64,000 nucleotides of DNA from Agrobacterium tumefaciens_K (lineage in GTDB: Bacteria > Pseudomonadota > Alphaproteobacteria > Rhizobiales > Rhizobiaceae): the NCBI RefSeq assembly GCF_031801495.1, contig NZ_JAOEGC010000002.1, positions 682,001 to 746,000 on the forward strand, read 5' to 3'. The notes under the pieces are model-generated. The model worked only from the letters and a program-made list of their open reading frames with translations. It had not been told where the DNA came from and searched no databases. Positions 8,702 to 18,080 of this stretch are shown piece by piece. Every line of letters begins with the position of its first letter. Position 1 is the first letter of the stretch. Both the position numbers and the translations under genes were made by a program.

Positions 8702-9307
8702 GTGAGCTTTTCAACCCTGATGGAAAAACGCGAACGTGGCTTTCTCGACGGTCAGTTCCTGATCGCCATGCCGGGATTGGACGATGGAAACTTCGCCCGT
8801 TCGGTCGTTTACATCTGCGCCCATTCGGACGCGGGTGCCATGGGATTCATAATCAACCGACCGCAGCAGATCACGTTCACGGATATCCTGCTGCATCTGA
8901 AGCTGGTGGACAGCAATGACGCGATCATGCTGCCCAACCGCACCCGCGAATTCCCCATCCAGTCCGGTGGTCCGGTGGAAACCGGACGGGGTTTCGTGCT
9001 GCACTCGGATGACTACGGAAGCGAGTCCAGCATTCCGGTGAGCGATGAGATTTCGCTGACCGCGACCCTCGATATCGTGAGAGCCATTTCGGACGGACGC
9101 GGCCCGCGCAGGGCCACCATGCTGCTTGGTTATGCAGGCTGGGGGGCGGGGCAGCTTGAAAATGAAATCGCCAACAATGGCTGGCTGAACTGCCCGGCCT
9201 CGGATGAGCTGATCTTTGATCGCCTTCTCGACACCAAGTATGAACGGGCGCTTGCGTTGATGGGCGTCGACGCCCGCATGCTTTCGGCGGACGCCGGACA
9301 CGCCTGA
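8702..9307 (+). CDS. YqgE/AlgH family protein (UPF0301)
   Basis: Member of the widely conserved YqgE/AlgH family, whose molecular role is unsettled. The 201-residue form starts at GTG 8702, chosen because GGAGG at 8692-8696 sits five bases upstream. An ATG at 8720 is the alternative. Family landmarks are GFLDGQFLIAMPGLDDGNF, GAMGFIINRP, the GGPVETGRGFVLH segment and GYAGWGAGQLENEI. It is a single gene on the plus strand, followed by the csbD-like gene with its own promoter. Confidence 0.9.
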   Translation: MSFSTLMEKRERGFLDGQFLIAMPGLDDGNFARSVVYICAHSDAGAMGFIINRPQQITFTDILLHLKLVDSNDAIMLPNRTREFPIQSGGPVETGRGFVLHSDDYGSESSIPVSDEISLTATLDIVRAISDGRGPRRATMLLGYAGWGAGQLENEIANNGWLNCPASDELIFDRLLDTKYERALALMGVDARMLSADAGHA

Positions 9308-9335
9308 AACTCCCCACACCTTGCAATTTATCGCC

Positions 9336-9361
9336 GGAACCAAAGTCTGATCCCCGACGTT
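9336..9361 (+). promoter_or_regulatory. Putative EcfG (RpoE2) general-stress promoter of csbD
   Basis: GGAAC at 9336-9340 and CGTT at 9358-9361 are separated by 17 bases. This matches the alphaproteobacterial general stress response sigma factor consensus GGAAC-N16/17-CGTT. It lies 50 bases upstream of the csbD-like start codon. CsbD-type genes are typical stress targets, which supports the call. Confidence 0.72.
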
Positions 9362-9411
9362 ACTCTCCCGAAAACCGGACGAACCAGCCGGTTCAACAAA
9401 GGAGAAACACC

Positions 9412-9603
9412 ATGGGTAGCACATCGGACAAGATCGCTGGCAAAGCCAATGAAGTTGCTGGCAAGGTGAAGAAGAACGTCGGCGAAGCCACCGGCAATAA
9501 TGAACTGCGTGCCAAGGGTGCTGCCCAGGAAGCCAAGGGCAAGGTGCAGACGAGCGTCGGCAAGGCCAAGGACGCCGTCAAGGGCGCTGTCGACCGTATG
9601 TAA
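9412..9603 (+). CDS. CsbD family stress protein
   Basis: A 63-residue, lysine- and alanine-rich, highly charged protein of the CsbD-like family. It begins MGSTSDKIAGKANEVAGKVK and repeats AKGxAQEAKGKVQ-type helical units. CsbD proteins are abundant in general stress but their action is unknown. The ATG follows a clear AAAGGAG ribosome site. The upstream sequence has an EcfG-type promoter, and a perfect 12-base-pair hairpin follows the gene, so it is probably a single-gene transcript. Confidence 0.92.
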   Translation: MGSTSDKIAGKANEVAGKVKKNVGEATGNNELRAKGAAQEAKGKVQTSVGKAKDAVKGAVDRM

Positions 9604-9641
9604 GGTCGGACCTCACCGTGAGCGTTCACGGGAAGAAATTC

Positions 9642-9672
9642 GAAGCGCATGTGTCTTTGGCACATGCGCTTC
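9642..9672 (+). terminator. Hairpin after csbD-like gene
   Basis: GAAGCGCATGTG at 9642-9653 pairs perfectly with CACATGCGCTTC at 9661-9672 around a seven-base loop. No T run follows, so it may be a transcript-end stabiliser or a weak terminator. Confidence 0.6.
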
Positions 9673-9739
9673 TGTCGTAATCGCACCCCCTTTTCTGGCA
9701 ACGTCCTCCCGTTTCCGGTCAACATTGACAGGTTCCCTC

Positions 9740-10852
9740 ATGAAGCTTTTCTCCTGCGCCTCCTGCGGACAGCCAGTGCATTTCGATAACCGTTTCTGCG
9801 TGGCCTGTGGCCATCGGCTGGCCTTTGTGCCGGAGCGCCTTGCCATGGAGGCGTTGGCGCCCGTTGGGGAGCCGAACTGGCAACTCGTGGCTCAGCCCGA
9901 AAAGCAGGTGCGTTTTTGCGCCAACGAGGTGAACGACATCTGCAACTGGGCGGTGCCTGCGGAAAGTGACAGTCCCTTTTGTCCGGCATGTAGCCATAAC
10001 CGGCTCGTGCCGGATATTTCCACAGAAGAGGGGATCGGACAGTGGCGACGCATCAGCCAGGCACAGCGCCATCTGTTCTATTCGCTGCTGCGGCTAAACC
10101 TTCCGCATCCGAACCGTGATGTTGATCCGGCAGGCGGCCTCGTTTTCGATTTTCTGGTGGATGAAGTGGCACCCGATGGTTCCATCATTCCGGCAATGAC
10201 GGGACATGACGAGGGACTGATCGCCATCCGTGCGGCGGAAGCCGATGATGTGACGCGCGAGCAGGTAAAGGCCAACATGAACGAGCCGTACCGAACGCTG
10301 CTCGGCCATTTCCGCCACGAGGTCGGACATTTCATCTGGAACAAGCTGGTGCGCGACAAGAATCTTTTCGCACCTTTCCGTGCCGTCTTCGGAGACGAGC
10401 AGGAGGACTACGGGGGTGCGCTGAAGCGAAATTACGAGCAAGGGCCGCGCCCGGACTGGCAGGAAAGCTTCATCAGTTCCTATGCCTCCGTGCATCCGTG
10501 GGAGGACTTTGCGGAATGTTTCGCTCATTATCTGCACATCGTCGACACGCTGGAAACCGCGCGAGCCTTCGGTGTTGCAATCGATCCTGACGGGCACGAG
10601 GAGATGGCGGCGGAGGTGACGTTCGATCCGTATTACGCCCGCAGCGCCGAACAACTCGTCAAGGCGTGGATACCGCTCAGCGTCGCCATCAATTCCATCC
10701 AGCGCAGCATGGGGGAGGCGGACCTTTATCCCTTCGTGCTGAACCCGCCGGTGGTGTCCAAGCTCGAGTTCATTCACGCACTGCTACATGGTCAAGTCGC
10801 ATCCCAGAACTGGGCGCAACAGGAAATTCTGCAAGGCGTGATGGTTCAGTAA
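9740..10852 (+). CDS. Putative zinc-binding metallopeptidase with N-terminal zinc ribbons
   Basis: A 370-residue soluble protein. The N-terminus carries zinc-finger-like cysteine pairs (CASCGQPVHF, then FCVACGHRL), followed by a second group (FCAN, CNW, FCPACSHNRL). At mid-protein FRHEVGHFIWNKL supplies an HExxH metalloprotease motif, and WEDFAECFAHYLHI gives a likely downstream acidic ligand. This architecture matches the family once called DUF2248. Substrate is unknown. The start at 9740 is the first ATG giving the intact ribbon. The region upstream belongs to the csbD terminator. Confidence 0.8.
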   Translation: MKLFSCASCGQPVHFDNRFCVACGHRLAFVPERLAMEALAPVGEPNWQLVAQPEKQVRFCANEVNDICNWAVPAESDSPFCPACSHNRLVPDISTEEGIGQWRRISQAQRHLFYSLLRLNLPHPNRDVDPAGGLVFDFLVDEVAPDGSIIPAMTGHDEGLIAIRAAEADDVTREQVKANMNEPYRTLLGHFRHEVGHFIWNKLVRDKNLFAPFRAVFGDEQEDYGGALKRNYEQGPRPDWQESFISSYASVHPWEDFAECFAHYLHIVDTLETARAFGVAIDPDGHEEMAAEVTFDPYYARSAEQLVKAWIPLSVAINSIQRSMGEADLYPFVLNPPVVSKLEFIHALLHGQVASQNWAQQEILQGVMVQ

Positions 10853-10938
10853 GCGATGACACACACTCGGCGTCATCCTCAGGTCAGGCCCGAGGATGGC
10901 GTCGCATAGGGTGAGGACCGCAATGGTACTTCGTCAAT

Positions 10939-13854
10939 CTACGAGGCCCGCTTGGTCTGCTGGAACTGTTCGCGCAGCAGTTTCAGCGCCGTTTCTGCCG
11001 AACCCGGCGTTCCGAACAGGAAGCTCTGCCCGTAGTGGCAGTTCATGCGGGCAAGTTCCGCCGCATCTTCCGGCGTTTCGATGCCTTCCGCCACGACCTG
11101 CATGTCGAGCGCGCGCGCCATGGCGATCACCGAGCGCAGAAGCACGTTGCGCTTGTCGCTGGTATTGGCAACCAGAGCCTTGTCCAGCTTGATCGTGTCG
11201 AACGGGAAGCGGGTGAGATAGGCAAGTGACGAATAGCCCGTGCCGAAATCGTCCATGGCAAGGCTCAAACCGGTTTCCTTGAGCTTGGAAAGCACCAGAC
11301 GCGCCTGCTCAGGATTTTCCATGACAACGGATTCCGTCAGCTCGAGCTTCAGCTGCTGCGGGTTGCATCGCGTGCGGGTGAGCATGCTGCGCACGTCGTT
11401 GTAGAGCTCGTTGTTCAGCAACTGAGCACTGGAGATATTGACCGAAATGAAGATCGGCATCTTGTCGATGGCGTGCTGCCAGTCCATCAGGTCGGTTGCC
11501 GCACGCTCCAGAGCGAACATGCCGAGCGGCTCGATGAGGCCGGACGCCTCCGCCACGGGAATGAACTCGCTCGGCGGAATATTGCCGCGTTTGGGGTGCT
11601 CCCAGCGCATCAGCGCTTCGAAACCGGCCAGCCCGCCGTCATCCAGCTTGATGATCGGCTGATAGGCAAGCGACAGTTCCTTGCGCTCGATAGCGCGGCG
11701 CAGATCGCTTTCCATCTGCAGACGATCCGTGCCGGAGGTGCGGAAGGCCGGGCGGAACGGTTCGACGCGGTTGCCACCAGCCCGCTTGGCCCGGTACATG
11801 GCCAGTTCCGCATCGCTGAGCAAACCGGCTGCACTTTCCTGCTGATCGATCCATGACACGAGGCCGATGGAGGCCGTCAGGATGATTTCGCGGTTGGCGA
11901 AGTTGATCGGCACCATGATCGCCTTGTTCACCGCATCGGCGAAGTCGGCGACACGCTGCGGGTCGCGCTCAGAGGTGAGGATCAGGCCGAATTCGTCGCC
12001 ACCAAGACGGGCAAGCGTGTCCTGCGGTTTCAACAGACGGCGCAGGCGCCGTGTCAACGCGATCAGGATATTGTCGCCCGCCGCGATACCGAGCGTGTCG
12101 TTCACCAGTTTGTAGCGGTCGATATCGATCGCCATCACCGTCGGGCGCACACTGTCGCCATCGGTTGACAGGTTGAGGATCGATTGCAGGCGGTCGAGGA
12201 AGACCTGGCGGTTCGGAAGTCCGGTCAGGTTGTCGTTCATCGCGTCCTGCAGCAGCCGCTCGACAGAGTTCTTCTGCTCGGTGATGTCGGTGATGGTGCC
12301 GACGCAGCGGATGATCTCGCCGTTCGAACCGAGAACCGGACGGGCGCGGATCTGCAGCCAGTGAAAATGGCCGTCCTCGGCGCGGATGCGGAACTCGTGG
12401 TTCAGGCGGCCTTTACGGTGATCCAGCAGCACGTCGAGCGTCGCCTTGAAGCGGTCACGGTCGTCAGGGTGCAGGCGTGGCAACCAGTTGCGGGCCGCAC
12501 CGTGCATCGTGCCCGGCTCAAGGCCGAGACGGTTGGAAATGTCGGGTGTGGTGACGATACGGTCGCGGGTCACGTCCCAGTCCCATACGGTATCGCCGGA
12601 GCCGGTGAGCGCCAGCGACTGCCGCTCGAGATCGGAGAACAGCCCCTGTTGGTAGGCGCTGCCGGCAAAGGCGTGCTGGATGACTGTGAAACCTATCAGC
12701 AGCACGATCAGAACCAGGCCGCCACCGAGTGCAGGCTGCACGATGTCGTTGTCCAGCTGGCCCGTCACCGTCAGCCAGCCTCCGAACAGCCAGACGATGA
12801 TCAGCGCCCACGAAGGCACCAGCAAAATCGCCCGGTCATAGCGGTTGAAGCCGAGATAGATGATGAGTGCGATGCCCGCCGTCGCCGTCAGCGCAAAGGA
12901 AACGCGCGCGATACCTGATGCGATGGAGGGATCGTAGATTGCCACGCCGAACAGCAAGGCAAGACCGACCACCCAGGCAAAGGTCGCATAACCCAGATGT
13001 GCATGCCATCGGTTGAGATTGAGATATGTGAACAGGAAGACGACGAAGCTGGAGGCGAGCGCCACTTCCGCGCCCGCCCGCCATATTCGCTGGTCGCTCG
13101 ATGTCACGGTGATGAGCTTCTCGAGGAAGCCGAAGTCGACACAGATATAGGCCAGAACAGCCCAGGCAAGCGCTGCCGATGCCGGGAGAACCGAGGTTCC
13201 CTTCACGACGAACAGGATCGTCAGAAGCACGGCCAGAAGACCGGCAATACCCAGCACGATGCCGCGATAGAGCGTAAAGGCGTTGATGGTGTCCTTGTAG
13301 GCTTCCGGCTCCCACAGATAGATCTGCGGCAGCTGCGGTGTCGAAAGTTCGGCAACGAAGGTGATGACCGAGCCGGGGTTCAGCGTGATGCGGAACACGT
13401 CGGCATCCGGGCTTGGCTGCCGGTCGAGCGCGAACCCTTCAGATGGCGTGATGGCCATGATGCGCTGCGAACCGAGGTCCGGCCAGAATAGCTTCGAATT
13501 CACCAGACGGAAATGCGGTGCGACGATGACGCGCTCCAGCTGTTCTTCGGAAACATTGGCAAGCGCGAAAACGGCCCAGTCGCCCTGGTGATCCTGCGAG
13601 CTGGCGCGCACCTCGATGCGGCGGCGAATTCCATCCGGCCCGGGTGCCGTGGACACCTGAAAGGCTTCACCCTGATTGGCGTAGATATCGGTCGTGGCGG
13701 TCAGGTCCAGCGCCGTGTCATCACGGGAAATCTTGACAGGTTCGAAAGCATGCGATGCGGAAGCGAAAAAAAATAGCAGCAAAAAGACAGTCGCGGCCAG
13801 AAACAGCGCCGCCATACGTGGAATAAAGCGTGGCGCAAAGTGATCGTTGGTCAT
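10939..13854 (-). CDS. Membrane PAS-GGDEF-EAL cyclic-di-GMP protein
   Basis: A 971-residue protein predicted to make and/or break cyclic di-GMP. Order: N-terminal signal/anchor (about 13-37), a periplasmic sensory region, seven or so membrane helices (about 195-410, resembling 7TMR-DISM receptors), a PAS domain (LHPDDRDRFKATLD, then FHWLQIRARPV), a GGDEF domain with intact LGGDEFGL, and an EAL domain with intact GFEALMRWEHP and DDFGTGYSS. Both catalytic signatures are intact, so the direction of activity cannot be read from sequence. The start at 13854 overlaps the GNAT stop by four bases (ATGA). Confidence 0.93.
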   Translation of the reverse strand: MTNDHFAPRFIPRMAALFLAATVFLLLFFFASASHAFEPVKISRDDTALDLTATTDIYANQGEAFQVSTAPGPDGIRRRIEVRASSQDHQGDWAVFALANVSEEQLERVIVAPHFRLVNSKLFWPDLGSQRIMAITPSEGFALDRQPSPDADVFRITLNPGSVITFVAELSTPQLPQIYLWEPEAYKDTINAFTLYRGIVLGIAGLLAVLLTILFVVKGTSVLPASAALAWAVLAYICVDFGFLEKLITVTSSDQRIWRAGAEVALASSFVVFLFTYLNLNRWHAHLGYATFAWVVGLALLFGVAIYDPSIASGIARVSFALTATAGIALIIYLGFNRYDRAILLVPSWALIIVWLFGGWLTVTGQLDNDIVQPALGGGLVLIVLLIGFTVIQHAFAGSAYQQGLFSDLERQSLALTGSGDTVWDWDVTRDRIVTTPDISNRLGLEPGTMHGAARNWLPRLHPDDRDRFKATLDVLLDHRKGRLNHEFRIRAEDGHFHWLQIRARPVLGSNGEIIRCVGTITDITEQKNSVERLLQDAMNDNLTGLPNRQVFLDRLQSILNLSTDGDSVRPTVMAIDIDRYKLVNDTLGIAAGDNILIALTRRLRRLLKPQDTLARLGGDEFGLILTSERDPQRVADFADAVNKAIMVPINFANREIILTASIGLVSWIDQQESAAGLLSDAELAMYRAKRAGGNRVEPFRPAFRTSGTDRLQMESDLRRAIERKELSLAYQPIIKLDDGGLAGFEALMRWEHPKRGNIPPSEFIPVAEASGLIEPLGMFALERAATDLMDWQHAIDKMPIFISVNISSAQLLNNELYNDVRSMLTRTRCNPQQLKLELTESVVMENPEQARLVLSKLKETGLSLAMDDFGTGYSSLAYLTRFPFDTIKLDKALVANTSDKRNVLLRSVIAMARALDMQVVAEGIETPEDAAELARMNCHYGQSFLFGTPGSAETALKLLREQFQQTKRAS

Positions 13855-14450
13855 GTATCGTACTTCGTTCCGCCGGAGCTTTGCTTGTCGGCAAGAAGGG
13901 AAAACATCATATGATCCCGCCATTCGCCGTTGATTTTCAGATATTCCCGCAGGAGACCTTCCCGCTGGAACCCGGCATTTTCAAGAAGCCGGATGCTTTT
14001 GAAGTTTTCCGGAATACAGGCTGCCTCGATGCGGTGCAACTGAAGTCCGTTGAAGATGTAGGGTATTACCAATTTTAATGCGGCAGACATATGGCCTCGG
14101 GCGGCATGACGCTCACCGATCCAGTATCCGACCATGCAGCTTTGCGCCGCGCCGCGGCGGATGTAGCCGACGGTCAGTCCGCCGAGCAGCGTCGTTTCTT
14201 TTTCGAACAGCAGAAACGAAACCGCGGTGCCGGAAGAGAATTCCTGCCCGTTGCGCACGACGCGCATGCGAAACGAGCTTTCCGTTAGCTCATCGGTACG
14301 CCAGGCGGGCTCCCACGGCTGCAGGAACTGTCGGCTTTCGGATCGCAACGTGTGCCATTGCTTGAAATCGCCGTAACGCGGCAGTCTCAGAAGGTGGTTG
14401 GCGCTGCGCAGCTCTGGTGTGTCGTGGTGTCGGGAGAGAAAACGCAGCAT
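13851..14450 (-). CDS. GNAT family N-acetyltransferase (RimJ-like)
   Basis: A 199-residue acetyl-CoA-dependent acetyltransferase resembling RimJ/RimL, enzymes that acetylate protein N-termini such as ribosomal protein S5. The segments VGYWIGERHAARGHMSAAL (acetyl-CoA binding), LHRIEAACIPENFKSIRLL and ENAGFQREGLLREYLKING are characteristic. It lies 29 bases downstream of the M16 protease gene and overlaps the next gene by four bases, so it is within the thrC operon. The true substrate is not known from sequence. Confidence 0.88.
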   Translation of the reverse strand: MLRFLSRHHDTPELRSANHLLRLPRYGDFKQWHTLRSESRQFLQPWEPAWRTDELTESSFRMRVVRNGQEFSSGTAVSFLLFEKETTLLGGLTVGYIRRGAAQSCMVGYWIGERHAARGHMSAALKLVIPYIFNGLQLHRIEAACIPENFKSIRLLENAGFQREGLLREYLKINGEWRDHMMFSLLADKQSSGGTKYDT

Positions 14451-14479
14451 TCAAGTCCCTGTGCGGAACGCCTCCGCTC

Positions 14480-15778
14480 TCAGCCGTTTGCGATGATCTT
14501 TGTTGGCTGCTGCGCCGAAAGCGCCGCAGTGATGTCCGAGAGCGGTGCCAGATGCTCGAGCGGGCCGATGGCGGACAATGTCGGAACTCTATCGAAAAAC
14601 AGCCGTCCTGCAAGATCGGTGAGGCGCTCGGTTGTGATGTCGCCGAGGCGCTGCATCATTTCCTCGTTGGGGATTGGTCTGCCATAGAGCATCATCTGGC
14701 GGGCGATCTGGCCAGCGCGGGCTGCGGGGCTTTCCTGTCCCATCAGCAACTGCGCACGGATCTGAGCACGGGCGCGGTCGATTTCCTGCTGGTGGATGTT
14801 CTCGGACGATTTTTTCAGCTCGTCAACGATGACCGGCACGAGTTCGGGAAGATCCGTGCTGCCGGTTGCCGCATGCACGCCGAAAATGCCGGTGTCGGAG
14901 AAACCCCAATGGAAGGCATAGACGGAATAGCAGAGGCCTCGATGCTCACGCACTTCCTGGAACAGGCGGGACGACATACCGCCGCCGAGAATGTTGGCAA
15001 GGATCTGGGAGCAGTAGAAATCGCGGGCGTGGTAGGCCTTGCCCTCGAAGCCGAGCAGAACCTGCGCGTCCATGAGGTCACGCGTTTCGCGGATTTCCCC
15101 GCCGGTATAGATAGCCTTTTCGAAGACAGGCGGTGCGGAAGGGGTGATCGGCAACGAGGCGAACCGCGATTCCACCTGCCTGACGAAGCTGTCGTGATCG
15201 ACGGCGCCAGCAGCGACAACGAAGATGCGGTCCGTCGTGTAATTGCGGGACAGATAGTCGCGGATCTGGCCGGTCGTGAAGGATTGCACCGTGTCCGGTG
15301 TGCCGAGGATCGGACGCCCGATCGTCTGATCGCGATAGGCGACGCCTGAAAAGTTGTCGAAGATCACGTCATCGGGCGTATCGGTCGCAGCGCCGATCTC
15401 CTGCAGAATGACGTTCTTTTCGCGCTCAAGCTCGTCTTCATCGAACAGCGATTCCGTGAGGATATCTGCAAGAATGTCGACAGCGAGCGGGACATGATCC
15501 TTGAGAACGCGGGCGTAATAGGAGGTTGTTTCGGTCGAGGTCGCCGCGTTTACCTCTCCGCCGACATTCTCGATCTCTTCGGCGATCTGCCGCGCGGTAC
15601 GCCGCGATGTGCCCTTGAAGGCCATGTGTTCGAGAAGGTGGGCAATGCCGTGTTCGGCAGTCGTTTCGTTGCGGGAACCTGACTTGACCCACACCCCGAG
15701 AGCGACGCTTTCGAGATGTGGCATTCTTTCTGTCACAACGGTCAACCCGGACGAAAGCCGGGTCAAATTTACTTTCAT
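14480..15778 (-). CDS. M16 family zinc peptidase (processing peptidase-like)
   Basis: A 432-residue zinc protease related to mitochondrial processing peptidase beta and PqqL-type enzymes. The inverted zinc motif HLLEH is at residues 47-51, with the distal glutamate ligand at E127 (REKNVILQEI), 76 residues after H51 as expected for an active subunit. The second half contains the GGGMSSRLFQEVREHRGLCY segment of the family. It begins 20 bases after thrC, an arrangement conserved in rhizobia. Its natural substrates are not known. Confidence 0.92.
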   Translation of the reverse strand: MKVNLTRLSSGLTVVTERMPHLESVALGVWVKSGSRNETTAEHGIAHLLEHMAFKGTSRRTARQIAEEIENVGGEVNAATSTETTSYYARVLKDHVPLAVDILADILTESLFDEDELEREKNVILQEIGAATDTPDDVIFDNFSGVAYRDQTIGRPILGTPDTVQSFTTGQIRDYLSRNYTTDRIFVVAAGAVDHDSFVRQVESRFASLPITPSAPPVFEKAIYTGGEIRETRDLMDAQVLLGFEGKAYHARDFYCSQILANILGGGMSSRLFQEVREHRGLCYSVYAFHWGFSDTGIFGVHAATGSTDLPELVPVIVDELKKSSENIHQQEIDRARAQIRAQLLMGQESPAARAGQIARQMMLYGRPIPNEEMMQRLGDITTERLTDLAGRLFFDRVPTLSAIGPLEHLAPLSDITAALSAQQPTKIIANG

Positions 15779-15798
15779 ATCAGCGTCTTTCCGCGTCT

Positions 15799-17196
15799 CT
15801 ATTGGCTGGCGCGCGCATGTTTGCCGATAAATGTTTCCACGGCTTTAAGCTCTGCGTCCAGAACGTCGAAACGCTCCTCCCGGTTCATAAGATCGGAGAG
15901 CCATACTGGAAGCGCCGGATCGATTGCGCAAGCGGATTTTACGGCGGCCGGGAATTTAGCCGGGTGGGCGGTCGACAGAACCACCATCGGGCTGGATGCC
16001 TTCTCATGCTTTGCAGCAACGAAAACGCCGGTCGCCGTATGCGGATCGATCAGGTATCCGGTCTTTTCCAGCGTCTCGCGGATCGTTGCGGCAACCTGTT
16101 TTTCGGTGGCGCGGCCTGCCCGGAAATCGCGCTTGATGAACTTCATGGCCTTTTCCGGGATTTCGAATGCGCCGGATTGCTTCAGGCCGTCCATGGATGC
16201 TTTCACCGCTGCGCTGTCGCGGCCATAGGCTTCAAACAGAAGGCGCTCGAAATTGGACGAAATCTGGATGTCCATGGAAGGTGAGGTTGTGGCCTTCACG
16301 CCGCGCATCTCGTAGCGGCCGGTTTTCAGCGTGCGTGCCAGAATGTCGTTGTCATTGGTGGCGACCACCAGCTTGTCGATCGGCAGGCCCATCTTCTTGG
16401 CGACGTAACCGGCGAAGATGTCGCCGAAATTGCCGGTTGGAACGGTGAAGGAGATCTCGCGATCCGGGCCGCCGAGTGCCAGCGATGCCGTGAAGTAATA
16501 AACCACCTGCGCCATGATGCGCGCCCAGTTGATGGAGTTGACGCCCGACAGCTTCACGCCGTCGCGGAACTTCGCGTCGTTGAACATTTCTTTGACGAGG
16601 TTCTGGCAATCGTCGAAGTTGCCGTTGATCGCCAGAGCATGCACGTTCGAAGCGGACGAGGTGGTCATCTGGCGCTGCTGCACCGGAGAAACCTTGCCGT
16701 TCGGGAAGAGGATGAAGATGTCGGTGCGCTCCCGGCCCGCAAAGGCGTCGATGGCCGCGCCGCCGGTATCGCCTGACGTCGCGCCGACAATGGTTGCGCG
16801 CTCGCCGCGCTCGGTCAGCGTGTAGTCCATCAGGCGGGCCAGAAGCTGCATGGCGACGTCCTTGAACGCCAGCGTCGTGCCATGGAAAAGTTCAAGAATG
16901 AAGCTGTTCGGACCGGTCTGCACGAGCGGAACGACGGCCGGATGGCGGAAGGTCGCGTAGGCATCGTCGATCATCGAACGGAACGTATCGGCCGGAATTT
17001 CGCCGCCGGTGAAGCGGTAGAGAACCTCGAAGGCGACTTCCTGATAGGTCTTGCCGCGCAGGTTGCGAATTTCCTTCTTGGACATGGACGGCCATTCGCG
17101 CGGAACATAAAGCCCGCCATCGCGCGCCAGACCCGCCAGAAGCGCGTCGCAAAAACCAAGCGAGGGGGCCGTACCCCTGGTCGATACATATTTCAC
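15799..17196 (-). CDS. thrC: Threonine synthase
   Basis: Converts O-phosphohomoserine to threonine using PLP. The 465-residue protein starts at a GTG (17194-17196) giving MKYVSTRGTAPSLGF, the standard N-terminus of this long ThrC class. The PLP lysine is K112 in HGTTLAFKDVAMQ. GATSGDTGGAA and PTGNFGDIFAGY are the phosphate- and substrate-binding loops. Its partner kinase thrB lies 10 kb away at 5.2 kb. It heads a minus-strand operon with the M16 protease, GNAT and GGDEF-EAL genes. Confidence 0.96.
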   Translation of the reverse strand: MKYVSTRGTAPSLGFCDALLAGLARDGGLYVPREWPSMSKKEIRNLRGKTYQEVAFEVLYRFTGGEIPADTFRSMIDDAYATFRHPAVVPLVQTGPNSFILELFHGTTLAFKDVAMQLLARLMDYTLTERGERATIVGATSGDTGGAAIDAFAGRERTDIFILFPNGKVSPVQQRQMTTSSASNVHALAINGNFDDCQNLVKEMFNDAKFRDGVKLSGVNSINWARIMAQVVYYFTASLALGGPDREISFTVPTGNFGDIFAGYVAKKMGLPIDKLVVATNDNDILARTLKTGRYEMRGVKATTSPSMDIQISSNFERLLFEAYGRDSAAVKASMDGLKQSGAFEIPEKAMKFIKRDFRAGRATEKQVAATIRETLEKTGYLIDPHTATGVFVAAKHEKASSPMVVLSTAHPAKFPAAVKSACAIDPALPVWLSDLMNREERFDVLDAELKAVETFIGKHARASQ

Positions 17197-17419
17197 GAGA
17201 TGTTCCCTTGTCCTTGACCTGCATTTCGTCCGCAGCATTCCACCTGAAAACGACGATTGGCGTGGTAATGAAGGGCTTTGAGGAAAATTCAAGCAAAACC
17301 GAACATCAGCCAATCGATTTTTTCCGGCGTCGCTGCTATAGACCATCGCCATCCGGCGTGAAAGGCCAATAAACAGCGTCTCCGGTTCGGTTCCGGGGCA
17401 AGGGAGAGGAATTAGCAGA

Positions 17420-18001
17420 GTGTCAGGGAATTTCTTGCGTTTGTCCGCCGCGATGTCGCTTCTGGTTGTCGTTGCAGGCTGCAACTCGTCCAACCCGTCG
17501 GAGTCTCTGGCGGTCAATCCACCGGCGAATGCGGCCAATCCGGTCACGCCGGTCGTGCAGGCCAATTGCCCGACGGTGACGATCCTCGATACCGACGCCG
17601 TTCACCGCGTTTACGCGGGTGGCGCGAAGGATGATCCCACCAAGCTCGCCTATCAGGTGTCGTTGTCGGATACGACCCGTTCGTGCACCGCAAATGAAGC
17701 GACGCTGACGGTGAACGTGCTGGCGCAGGGCCGTCTGGTTCCCGGTCCGATGGCCAAACCGGGCCGTATCACCGTGCCGATCCGCGTGACGGTGAAGGAT
17801 GGCGACGGCGAGATTTACGGCGAGACGACCAATTTCGCTATTGATGTGCCAGCCGGTTCCGCAGGCACGCAGTTCATCTTCAACAACGACCATGTTGCCA
17901 TTGCAAACGCAGCAGGCGGCGCGCCGAGAACGGCCAATGTCTACATCGGCTTTGCCGATCAGGCCGCCAAGGGCGCAAAGGCCAAGACATCGCGCCGCTA
18001 A
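17420..18001 (+). CDS. Hypothetical lipoprotein
   Basis: A 193-residue exported protein with a lipobox (LLVVVAGC, C21) after a hydrophobic signal. A proline- and asparagine-rich linker follows, then a domain with CPTVTILDTDAVHRVYAGG and a beta-rich C-terminal half. I do not recognise a functional family. The start is GTG at 17420, preceded by a GGGAGAGGA purine stretch. A strong terminator follows. It is divergent from thrC and stands alone. Confidence 0.82.
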   Translation: MSGNFLRLSAAMSLLVVVAGCNSSNPSESLAVNPPANAANPVTPVVQANCPTVTILDTDAVHRVYAGGAKDDPTKLAYQVSLSDTTRSCTANEATLTVNVLAQGRLVPGPMAKPGRITVPIRVTVKDGDGEIYGETTNFAIDVPAGSAGTQFIFNNDHVAIANAAGGAPRTANVYIGFADQAAKGAKAKTSRR

Positions 18002-18023
18002 GGCTTGCAGAATGCATCAAAAG

Positions 18024-18055
18024 AAAAGCCGGGGCGCTCTGCCCCGGCTTTTTTG
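18024..18055 (+). terminator. Rho-independent terminator after lipoprotein gene
   Basis: AAAAGCCGGGGC at 18024-18035 pairs perfectly with GCCCCGGCTTTT at 18041-18052, with a five-base loop and a T run. The symmetrical A and T tails mean it can also serve the convergent HAD gene. Confidence 0.9.
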
Positions 18056-18080
18056 TTGATTGGGACGGGTGTCCGGCTAC

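Noticed and set aside
10864..10905. Short inverted repeat CATCCTC...GAGGATG between convergent genes
   Set aside because: Only seven base pairs with no T run; a weak terminator at best.
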